Source: Roseiarcus sp963780825 | GTDB lineage: Bacteria; Pseudomonadota; Alphaproteobacteria; Rhizobiales; Beijerinckiaceae | Assembly (NCBI GenBank): GCA_963780825.1 | Contig: CAWADL010000006.1 | Span: forward strand, 142,078 to 206,077 | Reading direction: 5' to 3' | Length of the DNA stretch: 64,000 nt | Shown: one piece after another, positions 1 to 8,207 of the stretch | Layout of the letters: the number at the start of each line of letters is the position of its first letter | Position numbering within the stretch: position 1 is the first letter of the stretch | Notes under the pieces: generated by a model | Seen by the model: the letters and a program-made list of their open reading frames with translations, nothing else | The model's database searches: none | What the model was told of the DNA's origin: nothing | Position numbers and translations under genes: made by a program

Positions 1-1214
1 CGACCCAGGATCGGCTCGTGCATGGTGAGGCCGGCGTTCAGGCTGAAATCGATGAGGTTGCGATCTTCGAGCGGCGTGTACATCGGCCGCAGAAAGACAT
101 TGATGTTGCGATCGCCCTCGGTTGGGTCGCGCCAGATCATTTGATCGGCGACGGCGTAGACCGCGAAGTCGCCGGAGTGGGCGGCTGAGACGCCCGTCGA
201 CAAGGGCGAGTTGAGGGATCGCCCGGTGTTGTCGGTTTGCAGATCGGAAAACCTGTCGCTGTCGCACCAGAAGCCGATCTTGTAGACGCCCGACAGCGGA
301 CTGGCGTCTCCCGCTTTCGACGGAGCATTCGGGGCCGGATACGCATATTGAAGCTCGGCGATGGCCAGCGCGCCTTGACCTAGGGGGAAGCTGACGCCGC
401 TCGGATTGTTGCGTTGCGGGTCGCCGACATCGACCCGCGCCGGGCTGCCGTTGAACAGGCCAACCAGCAGCGTGTATTGATCGCCGACATGGACCCGCGC
501 GCGAGCTCCGAGATCCGACAACGGGTAAGCGGGACCGCCGCCCGGCATGTCGGCGGAGGGTAGCATCGGCCAACCAAACATCGTGTTGACGAAGTAGTTG
601 CCGTTCTGCGTGACCATGAATTCCTGGTCGAGGCTCTGCTGGCCGACCTTGATGTCGACCTGCTCGTTTAGCTTCTGTTGGTACCAGAGTTCCCAGAGCC
701 GAACCGAGCGGTCAGCCTCGATCCCGCTCGCGGTCTGAAGGGAATGCAAAGCCTGCGTGCTAAGGTTGCCGCCGTGGACCCAAAGCGCGCTGGCGTTGAA
801 GAGGCCGCCGTCAAGGCCGAGGCTCTTCGTATCGGTTTGCAGGGTCGCGGTGGTAAGCCCCTCGTAGACCGCGGTCCTCTGGGTTCCGCCTGTCGGATTG
901 CCGAAAATTTCGCTCTGCTCCTGGATCTGCAGCGTCGTCCCGTACTTGGCGAGAAACGGCCGCAGTCCCCAGATGTCGCCTAGCAAGGCTTTGTCGCTCG
1001 CGGGGCTCGGCGTCGGACTGGGGGCCGGGCTCGGCGCTGGTTTCATGGGCGTTTCGACGAATTCCGCAGCCTCGGCCCGGAGGTCGCCCCAGATATCGGC
1101 CTTGTTTGGCGCCGAGCCTGCCGACGAACCCGCTTCGGCTTTGGCGGCGCCCGATAAGACCAGCGAGAGGGCGGCCGCCGCGATTGGCGGGGCGACGCGG
1201 AAGCCAGATCCCAT
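1..1214 (-). CDS. OprB-family carbohydrate-selective porin, partial (C-terminus off the left edge)
   Basis: Outer-membrane beta-barrel porin of the OprB family, expected to let sugars and small polar solutes through. The frame is open for 404 codons from ATG 1214 to base 1, so the C-terminal part is missing. A signal peptide (hydrophobic residues about 10-22, cleavage after AKA) is followed by a Pro/Ser/Ala linker at residues 58-72. The barrel part shows OprB phrases: IWGLRPFLAKYG, WVHGGN, ELWYQQK, KVGQQSLDQEF and LLVGLFNGSP. An in-frame ATG lies at 1235, but GGGAG just before 1214 favours the shorter start. The next gene on this strand, bfr, is only about 50 bases upstream, yet nothing suggests shared function. 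The family call rests on motif recognition; the substrate is unknown. Confidence 0.8.
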   Translation of the reverse strand, partial: MGSGFRVAPPIAAAALSLVLSGAAKAEAGSSAGSAPNKADIWGDLRAEAAEFVETPMKPAPSPAPSPTPSPASDKALLGDIWGLRPFLAKYGTTLQIQEQSEIFGNPTGGTQRTAVYEGLTTATLQTDTKSLGLDGGLFNASALWVHGGNLSTQALHSLQTASGIEADRSVRLWELWYQQKLNEQVDIKVGQQSLDQEFMVTQNGNYFVNTMFGWPMLPSADMPGGGPAYPLSDLGARARVHVGDQYTLLVGLFNGSPARVDVGDPQRNNPSGVSFPLGQGALAIAELQYAYPAPNAPSKAGDASPLSGVYKIGFWCDSDRFSDLQTDNTGRSLNSPLSTGVSAAHSGDFAVYAVADQMIWRDPTEGDRNINVFLRPMYTPLEDRNLIDFSLNAGLTMHEPILG

Positions 1215-1263
1215 CGCAGTCTCCCGCGGCGCCATACGGTTGAGGCTTGCCTGACGACGTCGC

Positions 1264-1743
1264 CTAGTCTTCGAGTTTGCCGATATGCTTCTGGCTGTAC
1301 AAAGCGACCCCGATTTGCTTGATCAATTCGATCTGCGTTTCCAGGAAGTCGATATGATGTTCCTCGTCGGTCGTCAGCTTCTCGAATAGATTCTGCGAGA
1401 CGCGGTCGTTGACGTCGTCGCAATACTTTGCGGCTTCAAGATAAAGCGCGCGCGCTTCATTCTCGGCGGCGAGATCGCAATCCAGGATTTCTTGTACGGT
1501 CTGGCCGATGCGGAGCGCGTTGAGCGACTGCATGTTAGGGTGGCCGTCGAGGAACAAAATGCGCGCCACCAGGGTGTCTGCGTGCTGCATTTCCTCGATC
1601 AATTCGACACGCCACTTCTTGGCGAGTTCGAGGTAGCCCCAATTGTCGAGTATGCGGTAGTGCAGCCAGTACTGATTGACGGCGGTAAGTTCGTGTTTCA
1701 GGGCCTTATTGAGGTATTCGACGACTTTCGCGTCCCCGAGCAT
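1264..1743 (-). CDS. bfr: Bacterioferritin
   Basis: Haem-containing ferritin of 159 residues, the usual family length, forming a 24-subunit cytoplasmic shell that oxidises Fe(II) and stores Fe(III). The ferroxidase residues are present: Glu18 and Tyr25, then the EEMQHAD segment with Glu51 and His54; Met52 is the axial haem ligand between subunit pairs. A second EEHH near residue 127 completes the di-iron site. The start ATG 1743 has AAGGA about 7 bases upstream. It lies 18 bases downstream of bfd on the same strand, so the two are almost certainly cotranscribed. Bfd releases the iron that Bfr stores, so the pairing fits the function. Confidence 0.95.
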   Translation of the reverse strand: MLGDAKVVEYLNKALKHELTAVNQYWLHYRILDNWGYLELAKKWRVELIEEMQHADTLVARILFLDGHPNMQSLNALRIGQTVQEILDCDLAAENEARALYLEAAKYCDDVNDRVSQNLFEKLTTDEEHHIDFLETQIELIKQIGVALYSQKHIGKLED

Positions 1744-1761
1744 TCCACGATCCTTTTTGGC

Positions 1762-1977
1762 TCAAGCGGCGTCGCGTCGATCGGCGACGACCTCGCTTTC
1801 CTCGCGCTCGGCGAGTGCCTCGTTTATGAGCCTATTGATCGATCCGGCGCAACCTCCGCATTTCGCCGCGCATCCTAGCGAGGCGTAAACATCGCGGACC
1901 CGCTCTGGCGCGTTGGGTTTTTGGAGTACCGCGCGGATCTCGCCGTCGGTCAGGAGGTTGCAGGAGCAGACGATCAT
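1762..1977 (-). CDS. bfd: Bacterioferritin-associated ferredoxin (2Fe-2S)
   Basis: Small [2Fe-2S] protein of 71 residues that passes electrons to bacterioferritin haem so stored iron can be reduced and released. The four cysteine ligands are clear: CSC at residues 4-6 and the CGGC pair (KCGGCAGS) about 30 residues later, in the BFD-like fold. I place the start at ATG 1977 (MIVCSCN), the typical Bfd N-terminus; an in-frame ATG at 2019 would add 14 arginine/cysteine-containing residues unlike the family. The C-terminus has an acidic tail (EREESEV). It is the first gene of a bfd-bfr pair. A short palindrome about 185 bases upstream could be an iron-responsive operator, but this is only a guess. 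Confidence 0.9.
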   Translation of the reverse strand: MIVCSCNLLTDGEIRAVLQKPNAPERVRDVYASLGCAAKCGGCAGSINRLINEALAEREESEVVADRRDAA

Positions 1978-2160
1978 AGGGCGCCGCCAGCAGGCGAGGC
2001 GGAGCACGCACAGCGGCATAGACCGCCGCAGCAGTTTGGCGACCCTATCGGTCTCAGCGCAACGACATGTGCCCGGGGCACAACGCCCTCCATCCGCGTT
2101 AATCGCGCAAGACGCTAGTCGGAGGAGAAAAGCGCCGTCAAGCTAGGCGCCGCGAGATTA

Positions 2161-2175
2161 GAATTGTTTCAATTC
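2161..2175. promoter_or_regulatory. 6-3-6 palindrome upstream of bfd-bfr
   Basis: GAATTG-TTT-CAATTC is a perfect inverted repeat in an AT-rich patch (TTAGAATTGTTTCAATTCGAA region) of otherwise GC-rich sequence. It sits between bfd (start 1977) and the PRC-barrel gene. It loosely resembles iron-control elements of alphaproteobacteria but does not match the Irr/Fur consensus well. The remaining intergenic sequence 1978-2160 shows nothing I recognise. Confidence 0.25.
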
Positions 2176-2186
2176 GAAATGAGAGG

Positions 2187-2287
2187 CCTGTAGCCGCGGT
2201 CTCTAGACCGCGGTTGCCCCGAGATCGGTTCTTTCCCGGCAAGGCTCGATCTCTTGACCACCGCGGACTGGAGTCCGCGGCTACAGG
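2187..2287. repeat. Intergenic two-hairpin repeat, copy A
   Basis: About 100 bp bounded by CCTGTAGCCGCGG and its complement CCGCGGCTACAGG. Inside are two separate hairpins: left CCGCGGTC-TCTA-GACCGCGG, right CCGCGGAC-TGGA-GTCCGCGG. Between them lies a GAGATCG...CGATCTC pair that recurs in copy B at 30202. The two hairpins have different stems, yet each is fully self-complementary. Located upstream of bfd and downstream of the PRC-barrel gene (both minus strand). Confidence 0.85.
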
Positions 2288-2312
2288 GCGTCCTTGAATC
2301 GGCTACGGAAGA

Positions 2313-2726
2313 TTACCGAGGCGCTACGCCGCCCAACATCCCCGCTTCGCTCCAGGTATCGCCCCAATACGGCGTCGCGCCGTAGTAGCGATGCAGGTCC
2401 TCCTCGTAAGCCTCGTCACCCCATCGCGGCGTCGCGCCGGCGGCGTAGGCTGGGGAGCCTTCGAGCGTCTTGTTGTCAATGTCGACGACGTAGCCGCCGA
2501 GGTTGCGATCGTAGTTCAACTTGGCCCACGGAATGGGATGATAGTTCTCGCCCATCCCTAAGAAACCGCCGAAGGACATAATCGCATAGACGGTCTTGCC
2601 GCTTCGCTTGTCGATCATCACGTCGTCGATCGCACCGAGCTTTTCCGCCCCGCGATTGTAAACCGCGACGCCTTGGACTCGGCTGGCCTCGATAAGATTG
2701 TTGGCGCCTGTCAGATTGCTTTCCAC
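2313..2726 (-). CDS. PRC-barrel domain protein
   Basis: A 137-residue cytoplasmic protein with an N-terminal PRC-barrel (residues about 10-85): VQGVAVYNRGAEKLGAIDD, then VMIDKRSGKTVYAIMSFGGF. PRC-barrel proteins bind ribosomal or photosynthetic partners or serve as stress-linked small proteins; nothing here fixes the role. The C-terminal 50 residues are Tyr/Trp/Gly-rich with a loose internal repeat (GATPRWGDEAYEED, GATPYWGDTWSEAG). The start is GTG 2726, preceded by a near-perfect AGGAGGT Shine-Dalgarno, which suggests strong translation. It stands alone on the minus strand; the repeat at 2187 follows its 3' end. Confidence 0.8.
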   Translation of the reverse strand: MESNLTGANNLIEASRVQGVAVYNRGAEKLGAIDDVMIDKRSGKTVYAIMSFGGFLGMGENYHPIPWAKLNYDRNLGGYVVDIDNKTLEGSPAYAAGATPRWGDEAYEEDLHRYYGATPYWGDTWSEAGMLGGVAPR

Positions 2727-2920
2727 GTTAACCTCCTATCGCGCGCCTGGAGGGCGCGTCGTGTCTGCAAAGAAAACCCGGCCGCAGCATCGAGGTTCCG
2801 CATCGGGTCGGGATTGCCTGCAACGCCGCGTCAGGATCAGAGTTCAAGAGGCGTCGAAATCGGGTGGCTAGGCGATCTCGCGTTAGGCAATTTGCGGCTC
2901 ATCAACAGGAGAGTCGCCTC

Positions 2921-3388
2921 ATGTCATTTCGCATCACAGGCCTGTCGCCGGCGCCGTTTATCCCTCTGTATGGCCTTTCCGAAGCGGAACTGGCCCAACT
3001 CGGCGTGATTCGTTATCCCGTCGACAAGAATCCCGGTTTTCCCGATCGGGTCGAAATGCGGGACGCGGCGCCCGGCGAGAGCATGCTGTTGCTCAATCAT
3101 GTCTGTCAGCCCGCCGAAACGCCCTATCGCGCGACGCACGCGATATTTGTGCGCGAGGGCGCGACCCGGGCGTTCGACGAAGTCGATACCGTTCCCGAAG
3201 TGCTGCGCCGGCGGCTTCTCTCGCTTCGCGCCTATGACGCGAAGGGCATGATGATCGACGCCGATGTGGTCGATGGGGCCGAGGTCGACGATCTGATCAA
3301 GCGGCTGCTCGACAACGCCGAGGTCAGCTACATCCACGCCCACAACGCCAAGCGTGGATGCTACGCCGGTCGGATCGAGCGCGCTTGA
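2921..3388 (+). CDS. DUF1203 family protein
   Basis: A 155-residue soluble protein of the DUF1203 family, function unknown. Recognisable family pieces are the N-terminal FRITGLSPAPF, the central LLLNHVCQPAETPYRATHAI block, and the C-terminal segment VSYIHAHNAKRGCYAGRIER. The start ATG 2921 has AGGAGAG 8 bases upstream; a longer in-frame extension to 2864 lacks that site and family similarity. The gene is single and plus-stranded, with its 3' end facing the convergent DadA-like gene 13 bases away. Histidines and a cysteine near the C-terminus (HAHNAKRGCY) are the only plausible functional residues I can see. Confidence 0.75.
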   Translation: MSFRITGLSPAPFIPLYGLSEAELAQLGVIRYPVDKNPGFPDRVEMRDAAPGESMLLLNHVCQPAETPYRATHAIFVREGATRAFDEVDTVPEVLRRRLLSLRAYDAKGMMIDADVVDGAEVDDLIKRLLDNAEVSYIHAHNAKRGCYAGRIERA

Positions 3389-3401
3389 CCCACATAGCCG
3401 G

Positions 3402-4650
3402 TCACGAGAAACGCTCGATCGCATAAGGCGCGGGATCGACGACAGGCGCGGCGCCTGTCATCAAGTCGGCCAGCAGACGGCCGCTGATCGGCCCGAGGGT
3501 CAATCCGAGATGCTGGTGGCCGAAGTCGAACCATAGGCCTTTGTGGCGCGGCGCCTGCCCGATCACCGGCAGCATATCTGGCAGGCAGGGGCGGCGCCCC
3601 AGCCAGGGTTCGGCGTCGAGCCGTTCGGCGATCGGGTAGAGCTCGCGGGCGAAGGGCTCCAGCCGGTCGATATGCGCCGGGGAAGGCGGGTCTTCGACCC
3701 TCGCAAATTCAGCGCCTGTGGTCAGCCGCAGCCCGCGCGACATCGGCGTGACGACATAGCCCTTCTCGTAGTCGAGAACGGGGCGCGAAAGTCCAGCGTT
3801 GCCCCGCGCGGCATAGTGCCGGTGGTAGCCGCGCTTGACGAAGAACGGCAGCTTGTAACCAAAACGCTCGGCCATCGCGCCCGACCAGGGCCCGAGCGCG
3901 ACGACGATTTCGCGCGCCAGCAGGCCGTCTTCGATCGCCAGTTTGAAGCCGTCGCCCGACGAATTCGAGCGTGCCCGCGTCGCCTTTGAAAATGCGGCCG
4001 CCTCGCGAGATGAATAGATCGGCGTAAGATTGGCCGAGCGCCGCCGGGTCGGGAGTGGTCAGCGGATCTGAAAAGTGCACGCCGCCGATCGCCGCCTCGC
4101 CGAGATGCGGTTCGAGCGTGAGAAGCGCCTCGCGGTCGAGGGCGGCGAAGGAAACGCCCAGCGCGCGCGTCTCCTCGGCGTCCGCCAGTCCGCGATCCTG
4201 TCCGCGCGGCGTCCGGAAGGCTTTGATCCAACCGCCCTCGCGGAGCAGGGCTGTAGCGCCCGCCGCCGCCGCCAAGGCGCGATGCTCGGCGACCGCGTGA
4301 GCGACCAGAGCGCGTAAGCCTCGACCGCTGCGCTCTCGGGCCTCCGGCGCGGAGGCGAGAAAATAACGCCAGATCGCGGGCGCAATGTTCGGCAGCGCCG
4401 CGTAGCGGATGTGCGCGCGCGGATCGCGATTCAGCGCCGCGTTGGCGATCTCCTGGGGATCGCGCGGAAACGTATAGGGATAGGCGGCTTCGCTCTGCAC
4501 GATGCCGGTGTTGCCGAAACTGGTTTCATGGGCGACCAGCCCGAGACGGTCGACAAGCGCGACCGACCGGCCCCTGGCCTGCAGCGCAAGCGCCGCTCCG
4601 AGCCCGACGAAACCGCCGCCGAGCACCACAACATCAAACCGTGCGGACAA
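3402..4650 (-). CDS. DadA-like FAD-dependent D-amino-acid dehydrogenase (one frameshift)
   Basis: FAD-dependent oxidoreductase of the DAO/DadA family, about 415 residues, expected to oxidatively deaminate D-amino acids at the membrane. The dinucleotide-binding start VVVLGGGFVGLGAAL and acidic VDR follow the N-terminus. ETSFGNTGIVQSEA matches the DadA flavin loop, and the C-terminal PVIGQAP...FDFGHQHLGLTLGP block closes the FAD site. The reading frame changes at 3955-3957, where CCC (GGG on the coding strand) should be CC; without the extra base, coding runs cleanly from TTG 4650 (GGAGA upstream) to the stop at 3402. I regard the shift as a sequence error. No alanine racemase or transporter lies beside it. 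D-amino-acid specificity is inferred from family only. Confidence 0.8.
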
Positions 4651-5041
4651 GCCTGATCTCCGGAAAGGGTGAAATCGCGCGGCCCTTATAGCGCTAAGCG
4701 TTGAAGCGGAGCGTCGGCGTCCACGCCGACGACGTTGCTGCACCCTGTCGTCGGCGTGGACGCCGACGCTCCGAAGACCCTGTCGCGCTATTCGCGTCGG
4801 GTAAACCGCCTCTCTGCAGGCCGGTCAACTTCAGCTTTGGCTCCGGATTCGCGCACGGTCGGCGAATTTCCTGAGTAAGCGGCGCTGGTCGCGCCGTGGA
4901 TTATTTCGGACCCGCCTGTTTCCTTGCCTCGATTGAGTTTCGGCGCGCATGGTTCTAAAGCAAGTCTGGGACCATTACGGTTCGTCGGGGCCGCGTCGAA
5001 AATCGTTATGAGCAGCAGCGTCATTGCAATCACGGTGGCCT
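4651..5041. other. Intergenic region between divergent dadA-like gene and glycan cassette
   Basis: About 390 bases holding a hairpin repeat (4708-4774) and, by default, the promoters of both flanking genes. I see no convincing -35/-10 pair. A small minus-strand open frame (4788-5033) has no recognisable features and is not annotated. Confidence 0.5.
4708..4774. repeat. Intergenic two-hairpin repeat, copy D
   Basis: Inverted pair GGAGCGTCGGCG-TCCA-CGCCGACG and CGTCGGCG-TGGA-CGCCGACGCTCC separated by about 17 bases. Each half is itself a hairpin with tip TCCA or TGGA, and the halves are reverse complements, so a long outer stem is also possible. Related half or full copies lie at 28316 and 53571. 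Confidence 0.85.
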
Positions 5042-8000
5042 ATGCCGCCGCATGACGCAGCCGCGGTGCGCCGCAAGGCGCCGCGCGGCGAGCCGAGCGC
5101 CCCGAACGTCGTCTTCGAGGAAACCGAGGAAGCCTCCAGCCTCCTTTTTGAGCTCGCCTCGGGGCCCCGCTATCGCGGCGGCCTCGACGGCTGGAAGGAC
5201 GGCGTGCTCAGCGGCTGGGCGATCGATCTCGCCGATCCCCGCAGGGCGATCTCGCTCGCGCTGGAGTCGGGAGGGCGATACCTGGCGCTGTTCAAGGCGG
5301 ATCGGCACAAGCGCGATCTGGCGGCGCTATTTCCCGACAATGTCGCGGGCTTTGCGCTCGAGCTCGCTGATTTGCCGACTGAAACGCTCGCCGAAATCGA
5401 ACGCGCGATCGGCGACGCGCCGCCGACGAAACCCTTGGATTTTCGCGCGCTGACCTTGCGGCTCGATGGCGACGGGCCGCGGATCGATCTCGGTCGCAGC
5501 GGGATCACCGCCCGAAAGGCGCTTGCGCAATGCCGGTTAGCGCGCGGATCGAGCGATGGGCCGCCAGCGCCTCCCCCTGCGATGAAGAAACCAAGCGGCG
5601 CAGCGCCGGCGGAGGTGGCTCTTCCCTCACGCGGCGAAGCGGGCGACGCCTTTGCAAAACCGCGCTTCCTCGCAGGCGTCGACGGGATCTTCGGGCCGAT
5701 CCTTAGAGGATGGGCGGTCGACCTCAGCGAGCCAAAGACGCCGGTCGCGCTACGGCTCCTCGCCGACGGCGAGCCGATCGTGGAATTCGCGACCAACCAA
5801 CATCGCGCCGAAATCGCCAGCGTGCTGGTGGACAATGTCGCGGGTTTTTCATTGAATCTGGCGGAACTGCCCGAGCCAGCCATTGAAGCGATCAAACAGG
5901 CGCTGGCGGGCGTCGACGCGGACGCCGAGACACCGCCGCATCGGGTTGCGTTGCGGCCCGCAGCGGACAAAGCAATTGTGGAGCTCGGGGTATCGGCGGG
6001 CGCATTGCTGGCGGGGCTCAGCGAACTGTCGTCGGCAATTTCATTGGCCGCGCCCATCGATGATGCCGGTGCGCCGTCGCCGCCCGCGGCTTCCCCTCGA
6101 AAGCCGCCTTCGCGCTCAAGTCGTGCGTTGCATTGGCTCGCCGAGCATGTCTGCGCGCAGGCGCCGGCTGAGCCGGAGGCGCGGCCCGCGCGTCGGTTTG
6201 CCGCAAAGCTTCTCGCCGATATCGAGACTTCCATAACGGCTTCGGAGGCGATCAAACGCCACGCGGCGGCGATCGCATCGCTGTTTGATCCCTTCCATTA
6301 TCTCGATCGGCTGCCCGAACCCGAGGAGGCGATCGCCAATCCGCTGTTGCATTACGTGCTCGCGGGATGGCGTCAGGGCGTTAGCCCTTCGCCCCTGTTC
6401 GCGCCGGATTTTTATCGCCGCGGCCGAGCCAAAGCCGCGGGCGATCCCCTGCTCGATTATGTGCGCGAGGGCGCGAAGGCCAACGCCGATCCGCATCCGC
6501 TGTTCGATGTCGCCTACTACCGCGAGCGTCATCTCGGCGGCGATGCGGAAATCGAACCTCTCACCCATTATCTGAATGTCGGCGGACGCCAGCGGCTCGA
6601 TCCTTCGCCGCTGTTCGACAGCAACCGCTTCCTTGCCGCGTTCTCGCTCGGCGACGAGATCGAGGCGCCGCTCGAAGCCTATCTCGGCGATGACGAATTT
6701 CGCGACTATTCGCCCTCGCCAGCATTTGACGCGGGGCTCTATCGCCATCAGATCGCGATCGAGCGCGGCGAACCGCTTCGCGAGCCTGCGTTCTCGCATT
6801 ATCTCGCGCGCGGCTTTCTCGACGAGACTTTGCTGCCGAACCTGCTGTTCGATCCGGCGTTCTATCGCGAACGCAACAAGCTGAGCTTCGAAGGCCCGGC
6901 GCTTCTGCATTATCTGTCGGAAGGCGAGCCCGCTGGGCTTCCCTGCCACCCCTTCTTCTGGCCGGCCTTTTATCACGAGCAGCGCGGCGCCGCGGACAAA
7001 CAAGGCAGTGCGCTCGCGCATGTGCTCGCCCATCCCGGCGCGCTGCGCACCGATCCGCGCATGGACGATCCGATCGATCCGCGGATGTTTGCTTTCGTGA
7101 GCCAGCTCGTCGCCGAGAACGGCGTCGAGGGCTACTATGCGAACGTCTATCGGGACGCCAACCCGGACATTGCCGGTCTCGATGACGCGGCGCTGGAGAT
7201 GCATTATCGTCGTCGCGGCGCCGCCGAAAAACGTCTCGCCTCGCTAACGATGATCATGCGAGTGAGCGAAATGCGGGTGCGCGATTTGCCGCTCGGCTTC
7301 GTCATCGACGATTATGTCTCCATCTATCCGGATTTGAAGCAATTCAAGACGCGCTTTCCCAGCGCCTTGTTCCATTGGGGTCGTTACGGGCGCCAAGAGC
7401 GGCGGTTGGTCGGCAAATGGCTGTTCCGCATCGCCGATCTCGAAATCGATCTACCAACAGCAGGCGCGCCGCTGCGCGTGCAGGCGCAGGCCAGCCGCGT
7501 CGAGGTCTGCATCCTCATCCACGTGTTCTATCCCGAACTTTTGGACGAGTTGGTCGCCTTCGCACAGAATTTCCGCGACGTTTCGTTCGACATCTTCATC
7601 AACCTCGTCGACATTTCCTGGACACCCGCGCTGCAGGAGCAAGTGCGCGCGATCTGCCCTGGCGCCTTCGTGATGCTATCGCATGACGCCGGGCGCGATG
7701 TCGGCGGCTTCACGCGGCTGCTGGAGCACATCGACCTCTCGCGCTACGATCTGTTCGCGTTCATGCACTCCAAGAAGAGCCCGCACGTGGCGCCTGAGAA
7801 GGGCGAATATTGGCGACGCACGCTGCTCAGCGCGATCGCCGGCAGCGCCGAGACCGCGCGGGAGTGCGTGCGCATGTTCCGGGAGAATTCGCAGCTCGGC
7901 ATGATCGGCGCGAAAGACTGGCGTTCAAAGGACATGGGCAAGAACATCGAGCAATATGAGCGATTGCTCGATCTGCTCGGGGTTCGCGGTCGCAACCGCG

Positions 8001-8203
8001 AACTCGACTATGTCAGCGGCTTTATGTTTCTCATCCGCTCGGACGTTGTCGCGCGACTGTTTCAGACCTTGCGCGAACTCGACTTCGAGTACGGCGGAGA
8101 CCAGGATCTCGATTTCCACATGGACGGTCAGATCGCTCATGGCGTCGAACGGGCCGCGCCCGCTTTGGTGCGCCAGATGGGCTACGAAGTGCATTACCGG
8201 TAG
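5042..8203 (+). CDS. RgpF-type glycan biosynthesis protein with two GW-type domains and FYR repeats
   Basis: Large protein (1053 residues), probably acting on a cell-surface polysaccharide. Three parts can be seen. (1) Two tandem copies of a ~70-residue domain at 44-112 and 209-278, sharing GWAxDL, an R-x-[DE]-[LI]-A motif and DNVAGF. (2) Seven ~45-residue repeats at about 412-650 of the type LFDxxFYR...HYLxxG...PSPLF (LFAPDFYRRG, LFDVAYYRER, LFDPAFYRER). (3) A C-terminal rhamnan-synthesis protein F domain at about 820-1053 (ILIHVFYPELLDELV, LSHDAGRDVGGF, FAFMHSKKSPH, GGDQDLDF). ATG 5042 is the first plausible start; its ribosome site is weak. The next gene begins 4 bases after the stop, so they are coupled. 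RgpF proteins are linked to rhamnose-rich glycan assembly; the substrate here is inferred. Confidence 0.8.
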   Translation: MPPHDAAAVRRKAPRGEPSAPNVVFEETEEASSLLFELASGPRYRGGLDGWKDGVLSGWAIDLADPRRAISLALESGGRYLALFKADRHKRDLAALFPDNVAGFALELADLPTETLAEIERAIGDAPPTKPLDFRALTLRLDGDGPRIDLGRSGITARKALAQCRLARGSSDGPPAPPPAMKKPSGAAPAEVALPSRGEAGDAFAKPRFLAGVDGIFGPILRGWAVDLSEPKTPVALRLLADGEPIVEFATNQHRAEIASVLVDNVAGFSLNLAELPEPAIEAIKQALAGVDADAETPPHRVALRPAADKAIVELGVSAGALLAGLSELSSAISLAAPIDDAGAPSPPAASPRKPPSRSSRALHWLAEHVCAQAPAEPEARPARRFAAKLLADIETSITASEAIKRHAAAIASLFDPFHYLDRLPEPEEAIANPLLHYVLAGWRQGVSPSPLFAPDFYRRGRAKAAGDPLLDYVREGAKANADPHPLFDVAYYRERHLGGDAEIEPLTHYLNVGGRQRLDPSPLFDSNRFLAAFSLGDEIEAPLEAYLGDDEFRDYSPSPAFDAGLYRHQIAIERGEPLREPAFSHYLARGFLDETLLPNLLFDPAFYRERNKLSFEGPALLHYLSEGEPAGLPCHPFFWPAFYHEQRGAADKQGSALAHVLAHPGALRTDPRMDDPIDPRMFAFVSQLVAENGVEGYYANVYRDANPDIAGLDDAALEMHYRRRGAAEKRLASLTMIMRVSEMRVRDLPLGFVIDDYVSIYPDLKQFKTRFPSALFHWGRYGRQERRLVGKWLFRIADLEIDLPTAGAPLRVQAQASRVEVCILIHVFYPELLDELVAFAQNFRDVSFDIFINLVDISWTPALQEQVRAICPGAFVMLSHDAGRDVGGFTRLLEHIDLSRYDLFAFMHSKKSPHVAPEKGEYWRRTLLSAIAGSAETARECVRMFRENSQLGMIGAKDWRSKDMGKNIEQYERLLDLLGVRGRNRELDYVSGFMFLIRSDVVARLFQTLRELDFEYGGDQDLDFHMDGQIAHGVERAAPALVRQMGYEVHYR

Positions 8204-8207
8204 CGCA

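Noticed and set aside
4788..5033. 81-codon minus-strand frame in the gap before the glycan cassette
   Set aside because: No ribosome site, no hydrophobic or motif pattern, and it overlaps the likely promoter region.
6116..7204. 362-codon frame opposite the RgpF-type gene
   Set aside because: Arg/Ala-rich shadow with no family features; the opposite strand has clear domains.
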